Notes under the pieces: model-generated
The model's input: only the letters and a program-made list of their open reading frames with translations
The model's database searches: none
Told to the model about the DNA's origin: nothing
Shown: piece after piece, positions 16,188-25,351 of the stretch
Position numbering within the stretch: the first letter of the stretch is position 1
Layout of the letters: each line of letters starts with the position of its first letter
Assembly: GCA_013289585.1 (NCBI GenBank)
Contig: JABCZR010000006.1
Span: forward strand, 124,001-188,000
DNA length: 64,000 bases
DNA from: Acidobacteriota bacterium
GTDB lineage: Bacteria; Acidobacteriota; Terriglobia; Acidiferrales; UBA7541
Reading direction: 5' to 3'
Translations under genes and position numbers: made by a program

Positions 16188-19100
16188 CTAAAAAAGATCG
16201 AACGAAAAAACGTGCCCGGTGGAATCCCCAACATAAAACTTCAGAGTATAGGTGTCGAAACTGGGGTCGCCAATGATTGCACCGGCATTGATCAGGCGAT
16301 TGGCGACGTTCGCGCCGCTAGTGGGATTGATCTTGTACAGGTGGCCGTCAGAAGAACCCACGTACATAAACTCGGCTTGCGGCGGAGAGGTGAAAATCAA
16401 GGACGAAGGACTGGCAATCGCGGGATTGACCCAGCCGCCTGGTGAGACGGAAAATGTTGGCGCAGCGCAAGCTCCTATAGTGTAGGCCACGTGAACTTTC
16501 GAAACACCCGTTGTGGTTGCGAAAAACACATCATCGTTCAGCGCCGCTGTTTCAATAGGAATGGGAAAGCCCACGGGAATGACGCCGGGAACCGTTACGC
16601 TTCGAGAGCAAGCGTTGATCTCCGTGCGCACCGCGTAGAGCAAACCAGCGTTAGTAGTGACATAAAGAATGTGGCTGTCAAAATTTTGCGTCGGTGACTG
16701 GTCTGTATCGCCCAAATTGAAGGACGTCGATAGGGTTCCATTGTTGGTGCTGATCTTCCAAAGGCTGGGCCGAGCTACTCCGCCATTGGAACGACTGGTG
16801 ACCCAGACCACATTGTTGACGTAATCGATGTAGGGAGTCGAGCTGACGATGTCCATGCTTCCAGGGCTGAAGGTCCAGACTGTCGCGCCAGTGTTTCCAT
16901 TCAATCCAAAAACCCTGTTGTTGGTTGTGCTGCCCACACCAATATTTCGCGTGGCAACGACGACGAGATCAAACGCATTGGTGTACCCCACGCCGCTGTA
17001 CGATTTTACCTGCACGGCCGGCGCAGCTTGGAAACCGCTTCCGGCCCCGGTGGTCAGTACGGCGGTTTGCCACAGCAAGCCTCCGGTATCCGCGCGGAAG
17101 GCATAGACGGTGCCGTCGCCGGCGGCAACATAGGTGATGTCGCAGACATTCTTGCAAGTGGGATTCGAAGTATCGGAAGCGGCGATCAATGGCGGACGCG
17201 TCTGAATCGTTCCGCCAGTAACGCCGGAAGTGCCACCCGGCTGATAGTTGCGCTGACCGGTGGCCGCGGACATGGCATGCACGGCATTATCGTTGCCGCC
17301 GGTAAGTACAATATTCCCGGGATCCAGAGCCGGCGCCGCGAGAGTCGTTGCGCCAGTCTTGTAGCTCCAGTCCTTATTAACGCCGCCGCCGATCGCGGTA
17401 GTAATCGTCTGCGTCGAGGTATTGCCAAAGGAATAGTGCGGCGGAATAGCGGAAGCCGCACCTGTAATCGTGGTGGCATCGTGAGTGTAGCCCTTATAGG
17501 CGTATTGCGTGCCCGGCAAGACGATACTGGTGTCGCCGTTTTCATCGAAAGCACTTACGGTTGCAAAGGATGCGGTGTTTGCTGCAATGAATTGCCCTGC
17601 GACGGGCTGGGCCCCGGTGACATAGACCGTACCATCGGCGGGGGCAAAGGTTGGCGCGACGCTGCCCGGCTGCTTGGCAAACAACACGCCATCATAGTTG
17701 GCGTTCGTCGAACCAGTGGGGAAGGCCCAGTTCAAAGTGATCTCGGAGATTCCGGGAAGCGCGGCGGCCATGGTGACATCCCGCAGATAATGCAGAACGA
17801 GTGTGGGCTGGTTTCCGGCGGAGTTTTCGCGGGAGCCATAAAGGGGCGACAAGGCATTGTTGGCCTCAGCGCCAACCGCCGCCGCGGGCTCCGGTTCGGT
17901 GTAGCGGCGGGCGAGGAAATTGTCGAAGTCGTAGTTCACCAGATTTCCGTTGTAAACGAAAAGGCCGACGGAGCCAGCGGTGGCGACGTTGGCATCGCCA
18001 ACAATCGAAGGGACCTGGAGCACACCGTTGACAAAGGTGCGCAATGTTGCGGGGCTGCCGAAAAAGGCTCCGCCAACGGTGTAGAACGTGCTGTCGTTCC
18101 AGACGTAAGCGGGTTCCTGCAAACTATTAAAAGCGCCGGCGTTCCAATAGGCGAGCTGCGACACTCGCTGGTCGGGATTTGCGCCGACGGTTATAAATTG
18201 CAGACAAGAACGGTAAGCGGCGAGATCAGAGCCGGTGGGGTTGACTCCGCTGACGCGGCCGATGGGACACCCGGTGCTTTCCAGGCCAGCGGCGGAAGTC
18301 ATGCGCACATCAGCCTGAACGAAAACATCGCGCTCGCTGGTGACGGAATTGAATTTGATGACATTCCGTTCGGTGACGGTGGTGTTGGATTCGCGGAGAA
18401 TGCGATTCGTCCCGACGTCGGCAACGACGTTCCACGGGCCGTTGGCCTGTACGGTCCATCCGGCGGGGGGTTGATTCAACGTGTCGGCATCAAAGTTGTC
18501 GTAGGCGAGATAGACGTTATTGAGATTGGCCGGAGGCGCAGGAGCGTTGGCGTTGCCATAAAACATGGAGTAGGTGGCGTCGGTGCCGTTCGCGGCGATG
18601 TCGGCCTGCAACTTGAACCAGATGGTGGTGCTGGCGGTATTGCAGTTGATGACCTGGCGGTCGAGCTGCGTCCAGGTGTTGGCGGCAAAACGAGCGATCC
18701 TGAGGTCATTGCAATCGGAGCGCATTTTCCCGGCGGTGATCAGCGCAGCAGTATTGAAGCCGCTGATTTGCGCGCTATAGCCGTTGTAGCCGTTGAACGG
18801 CGCATTGGCGCCGGCGGTGACGGTGATGGTCCGAGTAAAGGACCAGGTGGCGCCATCTTCGAGCGAGTCTTTTACCAGCAGCCCGAAGTTCGGAATCGTT
18901 CCGTTCACCCATCCTTGGGGAATATTTGCCGACGTCGAATCGCTGAGAACGTTGAAGGTGACCGTTGCCGCAGCCCCCGAGGACGTGCCCGAAGGTTGGG
19001 TATCCGTCGCGGTGGGATCGAAGTCACCTCCCGCCGTGACCCAGGCGAGCGCGCCATTGCGAGTATTCCATGTTACGCCGGCTTCGGTCCAATTGGTCGT

Positions 19101-19445
19101 GCCGGTGATGCGATGGGCCTCCTGCGTGCGACTGGTGAAGAGCGGAGTAATCGGGACCAGATTCAGTGCCGAAGTCTTTAATGCCGTGTTGGAATTCAGG
19201 CCCGTAGGGGCAAGATTGAATTGCACAAGCGAGCGTTGATTGGCGTTCAGGGCCGTGTGTGTGGAAAGAGTCATGCCCGTGCCATTGTTTGTCGTCGGAG
19301 CGGCCTGGTTGATCGTGGCGTCGCTGGAAGAGGTTACGGTGGTCTTTTCGTCCGAGCGGAGCGGCGCGGGACAGACCAGGAGCAGCGCTAGAAAGCACCT
19401 GAGCCCGGCGCCAAGGTAAGTACGCATTGCTTTCGAATTGTTCAT
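16188..19445 (-). CDS. Large secreted DNRLRE / DUF2341 / PQQ-propeller protein
   Basis: The product is 1085 aa. The signal peptide spans about 1-30. The first domain (about 33-170) matches the DNRLRE pattern of bacterial surface proteins (QRSLVQFNL, WTEAGVTWNTRNGA). A DUF2341-like, concanavalin-type region follows (about 195-290; GYNGYSAQISGF, YSMFYGNANA). A laminin-G/LamG-like stretch lies at about 300-470. The C-terminal 400 residues are a PQQ-like beta propeller (DGTVYAFRADTGGLLWQT, LYAVRTE, GHLYKINP). It shares a 4-bp ATGA overlap with the upstream small secreted protein, so the two are co-translated. Threonine- and asparagine-rich composition fits an exposed, possibly adhesive or glycan-binding surface protein. 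The function is unknown. Confidence 0.78.
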   Translation of the reverse strand: MNNSKAMRTYLGAGLRCFLALLLVCPAPLRSDEKTTVTSSSDATINQAAPTTNNGTGMTLSTHTALNANQRSLVQFNLAPTGLNSNTALKTSALNLVPITPLFTSRTQEAHRITGTTNWTEAGVTWNTRNGALAWVTAGGDFDPTATDTQPSGTSSGAAATVTFNVLSDSTSANIPQGWVNGTIPNFGLLVKDSLEDGATWSFTRTITVTAGANAPFNGYNGYSAQISGFNTAALITAGKMRSDCNDLRIARFAANTWTQLDRQVINCNTASTTIWFKLQADIAANGTDATYSMFYGNANAPAPPANLNNVYLAYDNFDADTLNQPPAGWTVQANGPWNVVADVGTNRILRESNTTVTERNVIKFNSVTSERDVFVQADVRMTSAAGLESTGCPIGRVSGVNPTGSDLAAYRSCLQFITVGANPDQRVSQLAYWNAGAFNSLQEPAYVWNDSTFYTVGGAFFGSPATLRTFVNGVLQVPSIVGDANVATAGSVGLFVYNGNLVNYDFDNFLARRYTEPEPAAAVGAEANNALSPLYGSRENSAGNQPTLVLHYLRDVTMAAALPGISEITLNWAFPTGSTNANYDGVLFAKQPGSVAPTFAPADGTVYVTGAQPVAGQFIAANTASFATVSAFDENGDTSIVLPGTQYAYKGYTHDATTITGAASAIPPHYSFGNTSTQTITTAIGGGVNKDWSYKTGATTLAAPALDPGNIVLTGGNDNAVHAMSAATGQRNYQPGGTSGVTGGTIQTRPPLIAASDTSNPTCKNVCDITYVAAGDGTVYAFRADTGGLLWQTAVLTTGAGSGFQAAPAVQVKSYSGVGYTNAFDLVVVATRNIGVGSTTNNRVFGLNGNTGATVWTFSPGSMDIVSSTPYIDYVNNVVWVTSRSNGGVARPSLWKISTNNGTLSTSFNLGDTDQSPTQNFDSHILYVTTNAGLLYAVRTEINACSRSVTVPGVIPVGFPIPIETAALNDDVFFATTTGVSKVHVAYTIGACAAPTFSVSPGGWVNPAIASPSSLIFTSPPQAEFMYVGSSDGHLYKINPTSGANVANRLINAGAIIGDPSFDTYTLKFYVGDSTGHVFSFDLF

Positions 19446-20131
19446 CGTCCTGATCCTGCTTCTTCCTGTGCTTTGGCGGGCGCGGGCAGAGGCGCCAGTG
19501 TGAATTCGGATTCCAGCGCGAGGCGGTCATCCAGAAATACGCGCACATGCCAGGTGCCACCGAGATTTCGCTGGGTAATATAGGTTCCACCGACAGGCAG
19601 GACGGTTAGAATGGCGGAATCGCCGCGGGTCTTCATCAGCAGTGAGGGAATCCCTTCGGCATGAATCTTGTTTGCGTCGGCCATCAAGTGGCGTGCCGGC
19701 GGAACGGGCGCAACCTGATTTTGAACGGCAGGCGCCACTGCGGAAAATGCCATCACTCCGCCGATAATGAACTGCGTTTTCTTGGAGGAATACAGACTGC
19801 CATCTGGCAAGCGGAATTCCACCGTTTGCACATGCTGGCCGGCAACTCCGGGCCAGGCGACGAAGACGTACAAATCCCGCAGTTCGGCTAGAGAAAAGAC
19901 GTCCTGAGTTGTGCGGCAGGTTGTCTCTGGCGTTTCACAGAAGAAAATTTCCGGACCGCGAAGTTTCGGCTGGGGGGGCCAGATGTGCAGGCTGGCGCTT
20001 GAACCTGGCGCGCTACTGTCCGGTGAGGGCGTAACCATAACACGCGGAGACTGGGCAGCTGCATCCTGGCAGATTCCCAGGAGCAGGCAAGAAAAAATGA
20101 AAGATAGAACGACGAGACGAATTCGTCCCAT
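19442..20131 (-). CDS. Small secreted protein, partner of the DNRLRE/PQQ protein
   Basis: The product is 229 aa with a clear signal peptide (about 1-26, ending DAAA-Q). The mature part is beta-rich with two Cys (CETPETTC) near 65-72 and a region GTWHVRVFLDDRLALESEF near the C-terminus. That region resembles the Ig-like accessory domains seen in acidobacterial secreted proteins. The stop overlaps the start of the large downstream protein by 4 nt, so they form a two-gene operon and probably a complex or assembly pair (inference). I recognise no family with an established function. Confidence 0.7.
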   Translation of the reverse strand: MGRIRLVVLSFIFSCLLLGICQDAAAQSPRVMVTPSPDSSAPGSSASLHIWPPQPKLRGPEIFFCETPETTCRTTQDVFSLAELRDLYVFVAWPGVAGQHVQTVEFRLPDGSLYSSKKTQFIIGGVMAFSAVAPAVQNQVAPVPPARHLMADANKIHAEGIPSLLMKTRGDSAILTVLPVGGTYITQRNLGGTWHVRVFLDDRLALESEFTLAPLPAPAKAQEEAGSGR

Positions 20132-20315
20132 AGCTGCCTCCGCAGAGCGGTCTTGGAGAGAATGACCCTGAATTTAAGCTAGCTAGGCCCCGGGGGGACT
20201 GTCTATAGACCTGAGGTTTAGAGTTCCTAAGACGCAAGGGTACGATGTGGGATCGGTTTCCTGCCGGTGCATGGCGTTCTGGCCGATGTTCGGCGGCGAT
20301 GGCCCATGAAGCGCT

Positions 20316-20343
20316 TTGCACGTCTGGGGGATTCGGTCACAAT
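20316..20343 (+). promoter_or_regulatory. Candidate promoter for UDP-glucose dehydrogenase
   Basis: TTGCAC (20316-20321) and CACAAT (20338-20343) are separated by 16 bp. The leader to the TTG start at 20411 would be about 60 nt and ends with the ribosome site AGGGAGAG. Confidence 0.4.
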
Positions 20344-20410
20344 AGAGAGTTGGTAGTCTGCCGCGGACAGCGCCACTGTCCTGCGAAACGAGTCTCAGGG
20401 AGAGTTTGAC

Positions 20411-21760
20411 TTGCGTCTTTCCGTCATCGGATGTGGATACGTGGGTTTGGTCACGGGAGCCTGCCTCGCCGAAGCGGGGCACGAGGTGGTTTGTACGGAC
20501 ATTGACAGAGACCGTATTGCCAAGCTCAATGCCGGCGGCGTTCCGATCTACGAGGAGCACCTGGACGAAATCCTCGCGTCCGCCCGGAAAGCGGGACGAA
20601 TCTCTTACACTGCGGATGCCGGTGAAGCCATCCGCAGTGGAGACGCCATATTCATCTGCGTGGGAACGCCGCCGAAGGATTCCGGTGAGGCGGACCTTTC
20701 CGCCATCGACAATGTGGCACGGCAAATCGCGGCCGAGGCGCGGTCTCCCAAGCTGGTGGTCGAAAAGAGCACCGTCCCGGCGCGCACGGGGCTGGAGCTC
20801 AGCCGCGCACTCTCAGCCTACTCGCGCAACAGCAACATGAAATTCCGCGTGGCTTCCAACCCGGAATTTCTGCGCGAAGGCACGGCTGTTGGGGATTTTT
20901 TTCATCCGGACCGGATCGTCGTCGGCGTCGAGGATTCTTCATCCGCAGCGGAATTGAAGGAAATCTACCGGCCCATTCTCGAAAAGACGTTTCGGTGCCC
21001 GGTGCATAACGGGACTTGCCCGCCAGGTCACAAAGCCGAGTTTCTGGTCACCACGATCAACAGCGCTGAATTGATCAAGCATGCTTCGAACTCCTTTCTC
21101 GCGCTGAAAATCAGTTATGCCAATGTGATTGCCGATCTGTGCGAGAAGATTGGCGCCAACGTCGATGAAGTGACTCACGCCATGGGTCTCGACGAGCGCA
21201 TCGGCGGACAATTTCTGAAGGCTGGGCTGGGGTACGGTGGGTTCTGCTTTCCGAAGGACGTGCAGGCTTTTGTTCACTTGTCGGCGTCGGTTGGCGTGGA
21301 CTTTGAGATGCTGAAAGCCACCGAACGAGTGAATAAGCAGCGCATCGACCGCTTCTTCGAAAAGGTCCGGCAGGCGTTGTGGGTGGTGAAAGGCAAGCAT
21401 GTGGCGGTGCTCGGGCTGGCGTTCAAGGCCAACACGGACGATATCCGGTTTGCCCCGGCGCTCGAGGTCGTCAAGCGGCTGCTCGAGGAAGGCGCGGTGG
21501 TCCATGCCACCGATCCCCAGGCGATTTCACGCACCAAGGCGCTCTTTCCGCAGGTGCACTATCACGAAGATCCTTACGAGATTTTGCGGGACGCGGACGC
21601 GGCACTGGTCTGCACGGAGTGGGATGTCTTTCGAAAGCTCGATTGGGACCGCGCGGGAAAAACCATGGCGCGCAAGTTGGTGATCGACGGCAGGAATCTC
21701 TATTCGCCGCGGGGAATGCGAGAGAAGGGCTTCGAGTATTTCTCGTTCGGGAGAGAGTAG
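20411..21760 (+). CDS. ugd: UDP-glucose 6-dehydrogenase
   Basis: The product is 449 aa. It makes UDP-glucuronate from UDP-glucose with two NAD+. The N-terminal Rossmann motif GCGYVGLVTGACLAEAGH starts at residue 6. The catalytic Cys is in GYGGFCFPKD near 278. The C-terminal half contains VLGLAFKANTDDIRFAPAL and ends with the UDP-binding domain. Length and motifs match the bacterial UGD class. The start is TTG with AGGGAGAG seven nt upstream; nothing in frame further upstream is plausible. The convergent gene downstream is a UDP-glucuronate decarboxylase-type SDR, so together they can supply UDP-GlcA and UDP-xylose for surface glycans. Confidence 0.93.
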   Translation: MRLSVIGCGYVGLVTGACLAEAGHEVVCTDIDRDRIAKLNAGGVPIYEEHLDEILASARKAGRISYTADAGEAIRSGDAIFICVGTPPKDSGEADLSAIDNVARQIAAEARSPKLVVEKSTVPARTGLELSRALSAYSRNSNMKFRVASNPEFLREGTAVGDFFHPDRIVVGVEDSSSAAELKEIYRPILEKTFRCPVHNGTCPPGHKAEFLVTTINSAELIKHASNSFLALKISYANVIADLCEKIGANVDEVTHAMGLDERIGGQFLKAGLGYGGFCFPKDVQAFVHLSASVGVDFEMLKATERVNKQRIDRFFEKVRQALWVVKGKHVAVLGLAFKANTDDIRFAPALEVVKRLLEEGAVVHATDPQAISRTKALFPQVHYHEDPYEILRDADAALVCTEWDVFRKLDWDRAGKTMARKLVIDGRNLYSPRGMREKGFEYFSFGRE

Positions 21761-21855
21761 CGAACGGAGATCCGTGGTCGAAAACAAGGAAACAGAGATC
21801 GGTGACCAGAGAAGAAAGAATTTCTAAAACACGGCAGAGCCGGGACGGCTGTTCC

Positions 21856-21905
21856 TTGATTCCTGATCTCTCATACCTGATATCTGATTTCTGAATGCTG
21901 GATGC
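21856..21905. repeat. Degenerate CTGAT-type simple sequence
   Basis: The strip between ugd and the UXS-like gene is built from imperfect repeats of TGATTC/TGATCT/TGATAT/TGATTT, ending TGAATGCTGGATGC. The rest of the 145-nt gap has no T-rich terminator. It looks like decayed simple sequence with no visible coding or terminator role. Confidence 0.4.
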
Positions 21906-22844
21906 CTACCTCTTGCTAAACACTTGTTTGAAATACGCCAGGGTCAGATTCAAACCCTCTTCCAAGCCAACTTTGGGCTCCCATTTCAAGATGCGCTTGG
22001 CCTTGGTGATATCCGGGCAACGGCGCTTCGGATCGTCCTGCGGCAGCGGCTCGAAGACGAGCGGCGGCGCATTCTCGAAATGTTTGCGGATACGTTCGGC
22101 GAACTCAAGGATGGTGATTTCCTGCGGATTGCCGATGTTCACCGGCAAATGTTCATCGGACATCATCAATCGGTAGATCCCTTCGATCAGGTCGGAGACG
22201 TAGCAGAAGCTGCGGGTCTGCTGTCCGTCTCCATAAATGGTCAGCGGCTTTCCGCTGAGAGCCTGGAACACAAAATTGGGGAGCGCACGGCCGTCATTCA
22301 GGCGCATACGCGGGCCGTAGGTATTGAAGATGCGGACGATGCGCGTGTCTACCCCGTGGAAGCGATGATAGGCCATGGTCATTGCTTCCGCGTAACGTTT
22401 GGCTTCGTCGTAGACACCACGCGGGCCGACAGGATTCACGTGGCCCCAGTATTCCTCATGCTGCGGGGAAATCTCCGGATCGCCGTAACACTCGCTCGTG
22501 GAAGCCAGGAAAAACTTGGCGTTTTTTGCCAGCGCCAAGCCAAGCGCGTTGTGAGTGCCGAGTGCACCAACCTTCAGCGTAGGAATGGGAAGCTTCAGAT
22601 AGTCGACCGGGCTGGCCGGTGAGGCAAAGTGGAGCACGTACTCCACCGGGCCCGCGACGTCGATGTAATTCGAAACGTCGGCACGCGCGATGCGGAATTT
22701 CGGATGCTTCATCAAATGTTCGATGTTCGAATCCACGCCGGTAACAAGGTTATCGAGAGCCAGGACGTCCCATCCTTCCGCAAGCAGCCGCTCGCAAAGA
22801 TGAGAACCGAGAAATCCCGCGCCACCAGTAACTACCGCCCTCAT
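21906..22844 (-). CDS. UDP-glucuronate decarboxylase / UDP-xylose synthase-like SDR
   Basis: The product is 312 aa, an extended SDR. The NAD motif TGGAGFLGS is at residues 6-14. The catalytic set is [10 protein letters not shown] and the YxxxK pair in [11 protein letters not shown]. The substrate-domain stretches [16 protein letters not shown] and [20 protein letters not shown] are the standard UXS fingerprint. It would convert UDP-GlcA to UDP-xylose, matching the convergent UDP-glucose dehydrogenase. A GGAGGAG ribosome site precedes the ATG by 5 nt. UDP-4-keto-pentose formation or another dehydratase activity is a less likely alternative. Confidence 0.9.
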   Translation of the reverse strand: MRAVVTGGAGFLGSHLCERLLAEGWDVLALDNLVTGVDSNIEHLMKHPKFRIARADVSNYIDVAGPVEYVLHFASPASPVDYLKLPIPTLKVGALGTHNALGLALAKNAKFFLASTSECYGDPEISPQHEEYWGHVNPVGPRGVYDEAKRYAEAMTMAYHRFHGVDTRIVRIFNTYGPRMRLNDGRALPNFVFQALSGKPLTIYGDGQQTRSFCYVSDLIEGIYRLMMSDEHLPVNIGNPQEITILEFAERIRKHFENAPPLVFEPLPQDDPKRRCPDITKAKRILKWEPKVGLEEGLNLTLAYFKQVFSKR

Positions 22845-22894
22845 GCAAGCTCCTCCGAGAAATCAGTTTGTCAGTGTAGCGTGAGAGTCGCTGA

Positions 22895-22923
22895 TTGACC
22901 ACTTGTGCGGCACGGGATAGCAT
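22895..22923 (+). promoter_or_regulatory. Promoter of the YdcF-like gene
   Basis: TTGACC (22895-22900), 17 bp, then TAGCAT (22918-22923). Transcription would start near 22930, only about 7 nt before the ATG at 22937, so the message would be almost leaderless. This argues against a TTG start at 22895, which lies inside the -35 box. Confidence 0.45.
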
Positions 22924-22936
22924 TCGCCCATCCCTC

Positions 22937-23611
22937 ATGTCAGACGGTTCAAGCTCTGACGTTGCCATCTTGCCGCGCGAGCGGGGGCGCCGGGGCCTTC
23001 TTGCGGTTTGCCTGGGCGCCTCCCTGATTGCGGTCGTTTGTTTTTTCGGCGTGGGGCGATGGCTGGTCGTGGAAGATCCGCTTGTGAAGGCTCGTGCGAT
23101 TGCAGTGCTCAGCGGCAACATGCCAGTACGGGCGATGGAAGCGGCGAAACTCTATCGCGAGGGTTATGCACCGGAAATCTGGCTGACGCACTCCGCGGAG
23201 CCGGGCGAGACACTCGCGGAGATGGGAATCCCGTATGCCGGCGAAGACTATTACAACATGCAGGTGTTGATTCACGGGGGGGTTCCGCAGGGAGCGATTC
23301 GCGTACTGGAACCTCCCATTGTAAATACCGGCGATGAAATGAATGTGATTGCCACTGCCCTGGCAGGCGAAAGTGAGCGCTCGGTGATTATCGTGACGAC
23401 AAAAGCGCACACTCGTCGAGTGCGATTGTTGTGGCGAAGGGTCGCGGCAGGCCGGGGCATGGCGATCGTGCGGGCCGCTTCCGATGATCCCTACAATCCT
23501 GGAAGATGGTGGCGGAATACCGGTGATGCGCTCGATGTAGTGCGGGAAGTCCTTGGCCTCGCTAACGCCTGGGCCGGGCAGCCATTGAGGCCGGCTCATC
23601 CAGCCAAGTGA
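22937..23611 (+). CDS. YdcF/SanA-like DUF218 membrane protein
   Basis: The product is 224 aa from the ATG at 22937. A basic N-terminus and one transmembrane helix (about 18-38) are followed by a periplasmic DUF218 domain. Its typical pieces are AIAVLSGNMPVRAMEAAKLYREG, read as the conserved G-x2-x2-R-A-x-A-L segment, then a middle nucleotide-like pocket, then VTTKAHTRRVRLLWRR. Members such as SanA and ElyC affect envelope integrity and undecaprenyl carrier use. No catalytic mechanism is established. It is divergent from the UXS-like gene and convergent with the CpsB-like gene, within the sugar-nucleotide block, which fits an envelope-glycan role. Confidence 0.75.
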   Translation: MSDGSSSDVAILPRERGRRGLLAVCLGASLIAVVCFFGVGRWLVVEDPLVKARAIAVLSGNMPVRAMEAAKLYREGYAPEIWLTHSAEPGETLAEMGIPYAGEDYYNMQVLIHGGVPQGAIRVLEPPIVNTGDEMNVIATALAGESERSVIIVTTKAHTRRVRLLWRRVAAGRGMAIVRAASDDPYNPGRWWRNTGDALDVVREVLGLANAWAGQPLRPAHPAK

Positions 23612-23638
23612 TCTTCTTCAGAGCAGGGGCTCAGACTT

Positions 23639-24409
23639 TCAAAAAAAGAAAAAGCGTTTTCGCCGCGGCGGTGGCGATTCCTCTTCGATCTCCGGCACAT
23701 GTGGCAGCTCTCGACCCTCGAATGCCGCCAGCGGATTGTCGAGAAACAGTGCGCTGGCTTTCTCCATGCCAAGCTGGTCGACGACCACGTCATAGGCAGG
23801 TTGCAGACGCAGCGGGCGCTTCCGCGTATTGTGGGCGTCACTCGCGACAAAATGAACGAACCCCTCGCGGATCCACTGCAGCGCATCTTTCTGCGGCACA
23901 GCGCCGAAGTCTCCCGTGAGGGCGCCGCCGGTAACTTGCACGAAGCAGCCCTGTCGCACCCACTTCTTCAGGCGCTCCGGATGGGCCTGCAGGATGCGGT
24001 TGCGCTCCGGATGAGTGATGATGGGCCGCACGCCGCTGAGTTGAATTTCGTGCAGTGTTTGGTCCATGCCCGGAGGGATGGAAATTTCGTTGAACTCCAC
24101 GAGAAGGTAGTCCCGCTGATTGAGGCAAAAAGGAGAGGGATCTTTGCGCAAGGATTTCAGGTTTTCCGGGTTGAGGTGAAAATCGCAGCCGGTGGCGAGT
24201 TGCAGCCTGTCACCAATGCGGGATTGCAAGTCATCCCGAAGCCGGCGCACTCGTGCAAAATCGAAGTAATACTCGCTGCTGGAATGAGGCGTCGCGATGA
24301 CGTGCGTGATCCCATCCTCGATTGCCGACTCCGCCATAGCCAGCGAATCTTCCATGGTGGAGGCGCCGTCATCGATTCCCGGCAAGATGTGGCAGTGCAG
24401 ATCGACCAT
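23639..24409 (-). CDS. CpsB/CapC-type PHP protein-tyrosine phosphatase
   Basis: The product is 256 aa from the ATG at 24407-24409. A longer frame to 24547 would run into the neighbouring permease gene and adds residues with no domain match. Metal-binding PHP motifs are MVDLHCHILPGIDDG at the start, ATPHSSSEYYF, THPERN and ASDAHNTRKRP. These manganese-dependent phosphatases remove phosphate from tyrosine kinases that control capsule export and chain length. No Wzc-like kinase lies in the window, so its partner must be elsewhere. The C-terminus ends in the odd basic-aromatic tail RRKRFFFF. It is the third gene of an operon with the two half permeases, 16 nt downstream. Confidence 0.85.
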   Translation of the reverse strand: MVDLHCHILPGIDDGASTMEDSLAMAESAIEDGITHVIATPHSSSEYYFDFARVRRLRDDLQSRIGDRLQLATGCDFHLNPENLKSLRKDPSPFCLNQRDYLLVEFNEISIPPGMDQTLHEIQLSGVRPIITHPERNRILQAHPERLKKWVRQGCFVQVTGGALTGDFGAVPQKDALQWIREGFVHFVASDAHNTRKRPLRLQPAYDVVVDQLGMEKASALFLDNPLAAFEGRELPHVPEIEEESPPPRRKRFFFF

Positions 24410-24425
24410 CTCGACTATCTTCTCC

Positions 24426-24815
24426 TCACTGCCGCCAGGCTGCAAATACCTGCCAGGCACCGAGGGCAAACAATATTCCAGCGAAGATTTGCCGCATCCG
24501 AAGAGGCTCGATTCGCTTAACCAGTTTCCCTCCCAGAATGCCGCCAAGAAACATTCCAGGGATCAGCAGCAATCCCGTCTTCCAGGAGACGAATCCGCCT
24601 CTGGCGTAGGCCAGCAGCGCCAGGATGCCGGTGGGAGGGATCAGAGCGATTAAACTCGTTCCCTGAGCGAGATGCTGCCCAAAAGCAAACAGCAAGCCAA
24701 GAAGGGGCACAAGAAGAACTCCGCCACCGATGCCAAACATTCCCGAGGCAATCCCGCAGGCGCAGGCGGTCGCAAGGATCCCCAGATTTCGTGTCATCCC
24801 ATCAGGCACGGGCAT
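24426..24815 (-). CDS. Half-size TauE/SafE (TSUP) permease, second of a pair
   Basis: The product is 129 aa with four predicted membrane helices. It carries the GMFGIGGGVLLVPLLG repeat signature near the N-terminus and QGTSLIALIPPTG. Full TSUP transporters are about 250 aa with two such repeats; this protein has one. The start at 24815 overlaps the upstream half by 14 nt; an internal ATG at 24797 would remove the overlap. The pair most likely assembles as a heterodimer moving an anion such as a sulfur oxyanion (family role). The substrate here is unknown. Confidence 0.75.
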   Translation of the reverse strand: MPVPDGMTRNLGILATACACGIASGMFGIGGGVLLVPLLGLLFAFGQHLAQGTSLIALIPPTGILALLAYARGGFVSWKTGLLLIPGMFLGGILGGKLVKRIEPLRMRQIFAGILFALGAWQVFAAWRQ

Positions 24816-25206
24816 TCTCCACGAGCTGATGGTCTCCCTTGCCTTCCAGAATTGTTTTTCTCCAAAGCAACAGTGCTGAGAGCATCAGGAAGCAGCCAAA
24901 CAACCCTTTCAGGTGCCGGGAAGCCATGGGGAGCGCGATCAAACTACCCGCGTAAGCACCCACCAGCATCCCCAGCGCGCATAATAGGCCGGCTCGTAAA
25001 TCCACCTGGCCCTGCTTCCAGTATTCGCGCACTGCGCCCAACCCGATTGGGGGCAGCAGGATGAAGAGCGATGTGCCCTGCGCCATATGCTGGTCCATGT
25101 GAAGCAGGTAGACCATAGCGGGCACCAGGGCAACGCCGCCGCCAATGCCGAGCAGCCCGACCAGCACTCCACAAATTAGTCCCAGCAGAAGGGTGAGAAC
25201 TGTCAC
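24802..25206 (-). CDS. Half-size TauE/SafE (TSUP) permease, first of a pair
   Basis: The product is 134 aa with four predicted membrane helices. GLLGIGGGVALVPAMVY and MAQGTSLFILLPPIG repeat the same signature as the downstream partner. The two proteins are clearly related but not identical, as expected for the two halves of a TSUP transporter encoded separately. This gene ends in TGA at 24802-24804, out of frame with the next gene, and each half is complete, so I read it as a true split and not a recent frameshift. The basic stretch WRKTILEGKGDHQ forms the C-terminal tail. Confidence 0.75.
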   Translation of the reverse strand: MTVLTLLLGLICGVLVGLLGIGGGVALVPAMVYLLHMDQHMAQGTSLFILLPPIGLGAVREYWKQGQVDLRAGLLCALGMLVGAYAGSLIALPMASRHLKGLFGCFLMLSALLLWRKTILEGKGDHQLVENARA

Positions 25207-25351
25207 GGCAAATTGTCCTGCTTCGCCTGAAGGTCGCGATCCGGCGCAAAATCCATCCTATCTTCCCCCGTCCTGCACTCCGCGGCAAGAACCTCCCGTA
25301 AACAAGCTGTAACACTGCCAAACGGGCTTATTTTTTTGTTTCCGCGGAACC

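Noticed and set aside
17028-19181. 717-codon plus-strand open frame opposite the DNRLRE/PQQ protein
   Set aside because: Glycine- and Arg-rich translation without motif; the minus strand has a signal peptide and clear domains.
24802-24815. Frameshift that broke one TauE/SafE gene
   Set aside because: Each half has a complete four-helix repeat and the second has its own start, so a natural split is more likely; kept as a finding to verify.
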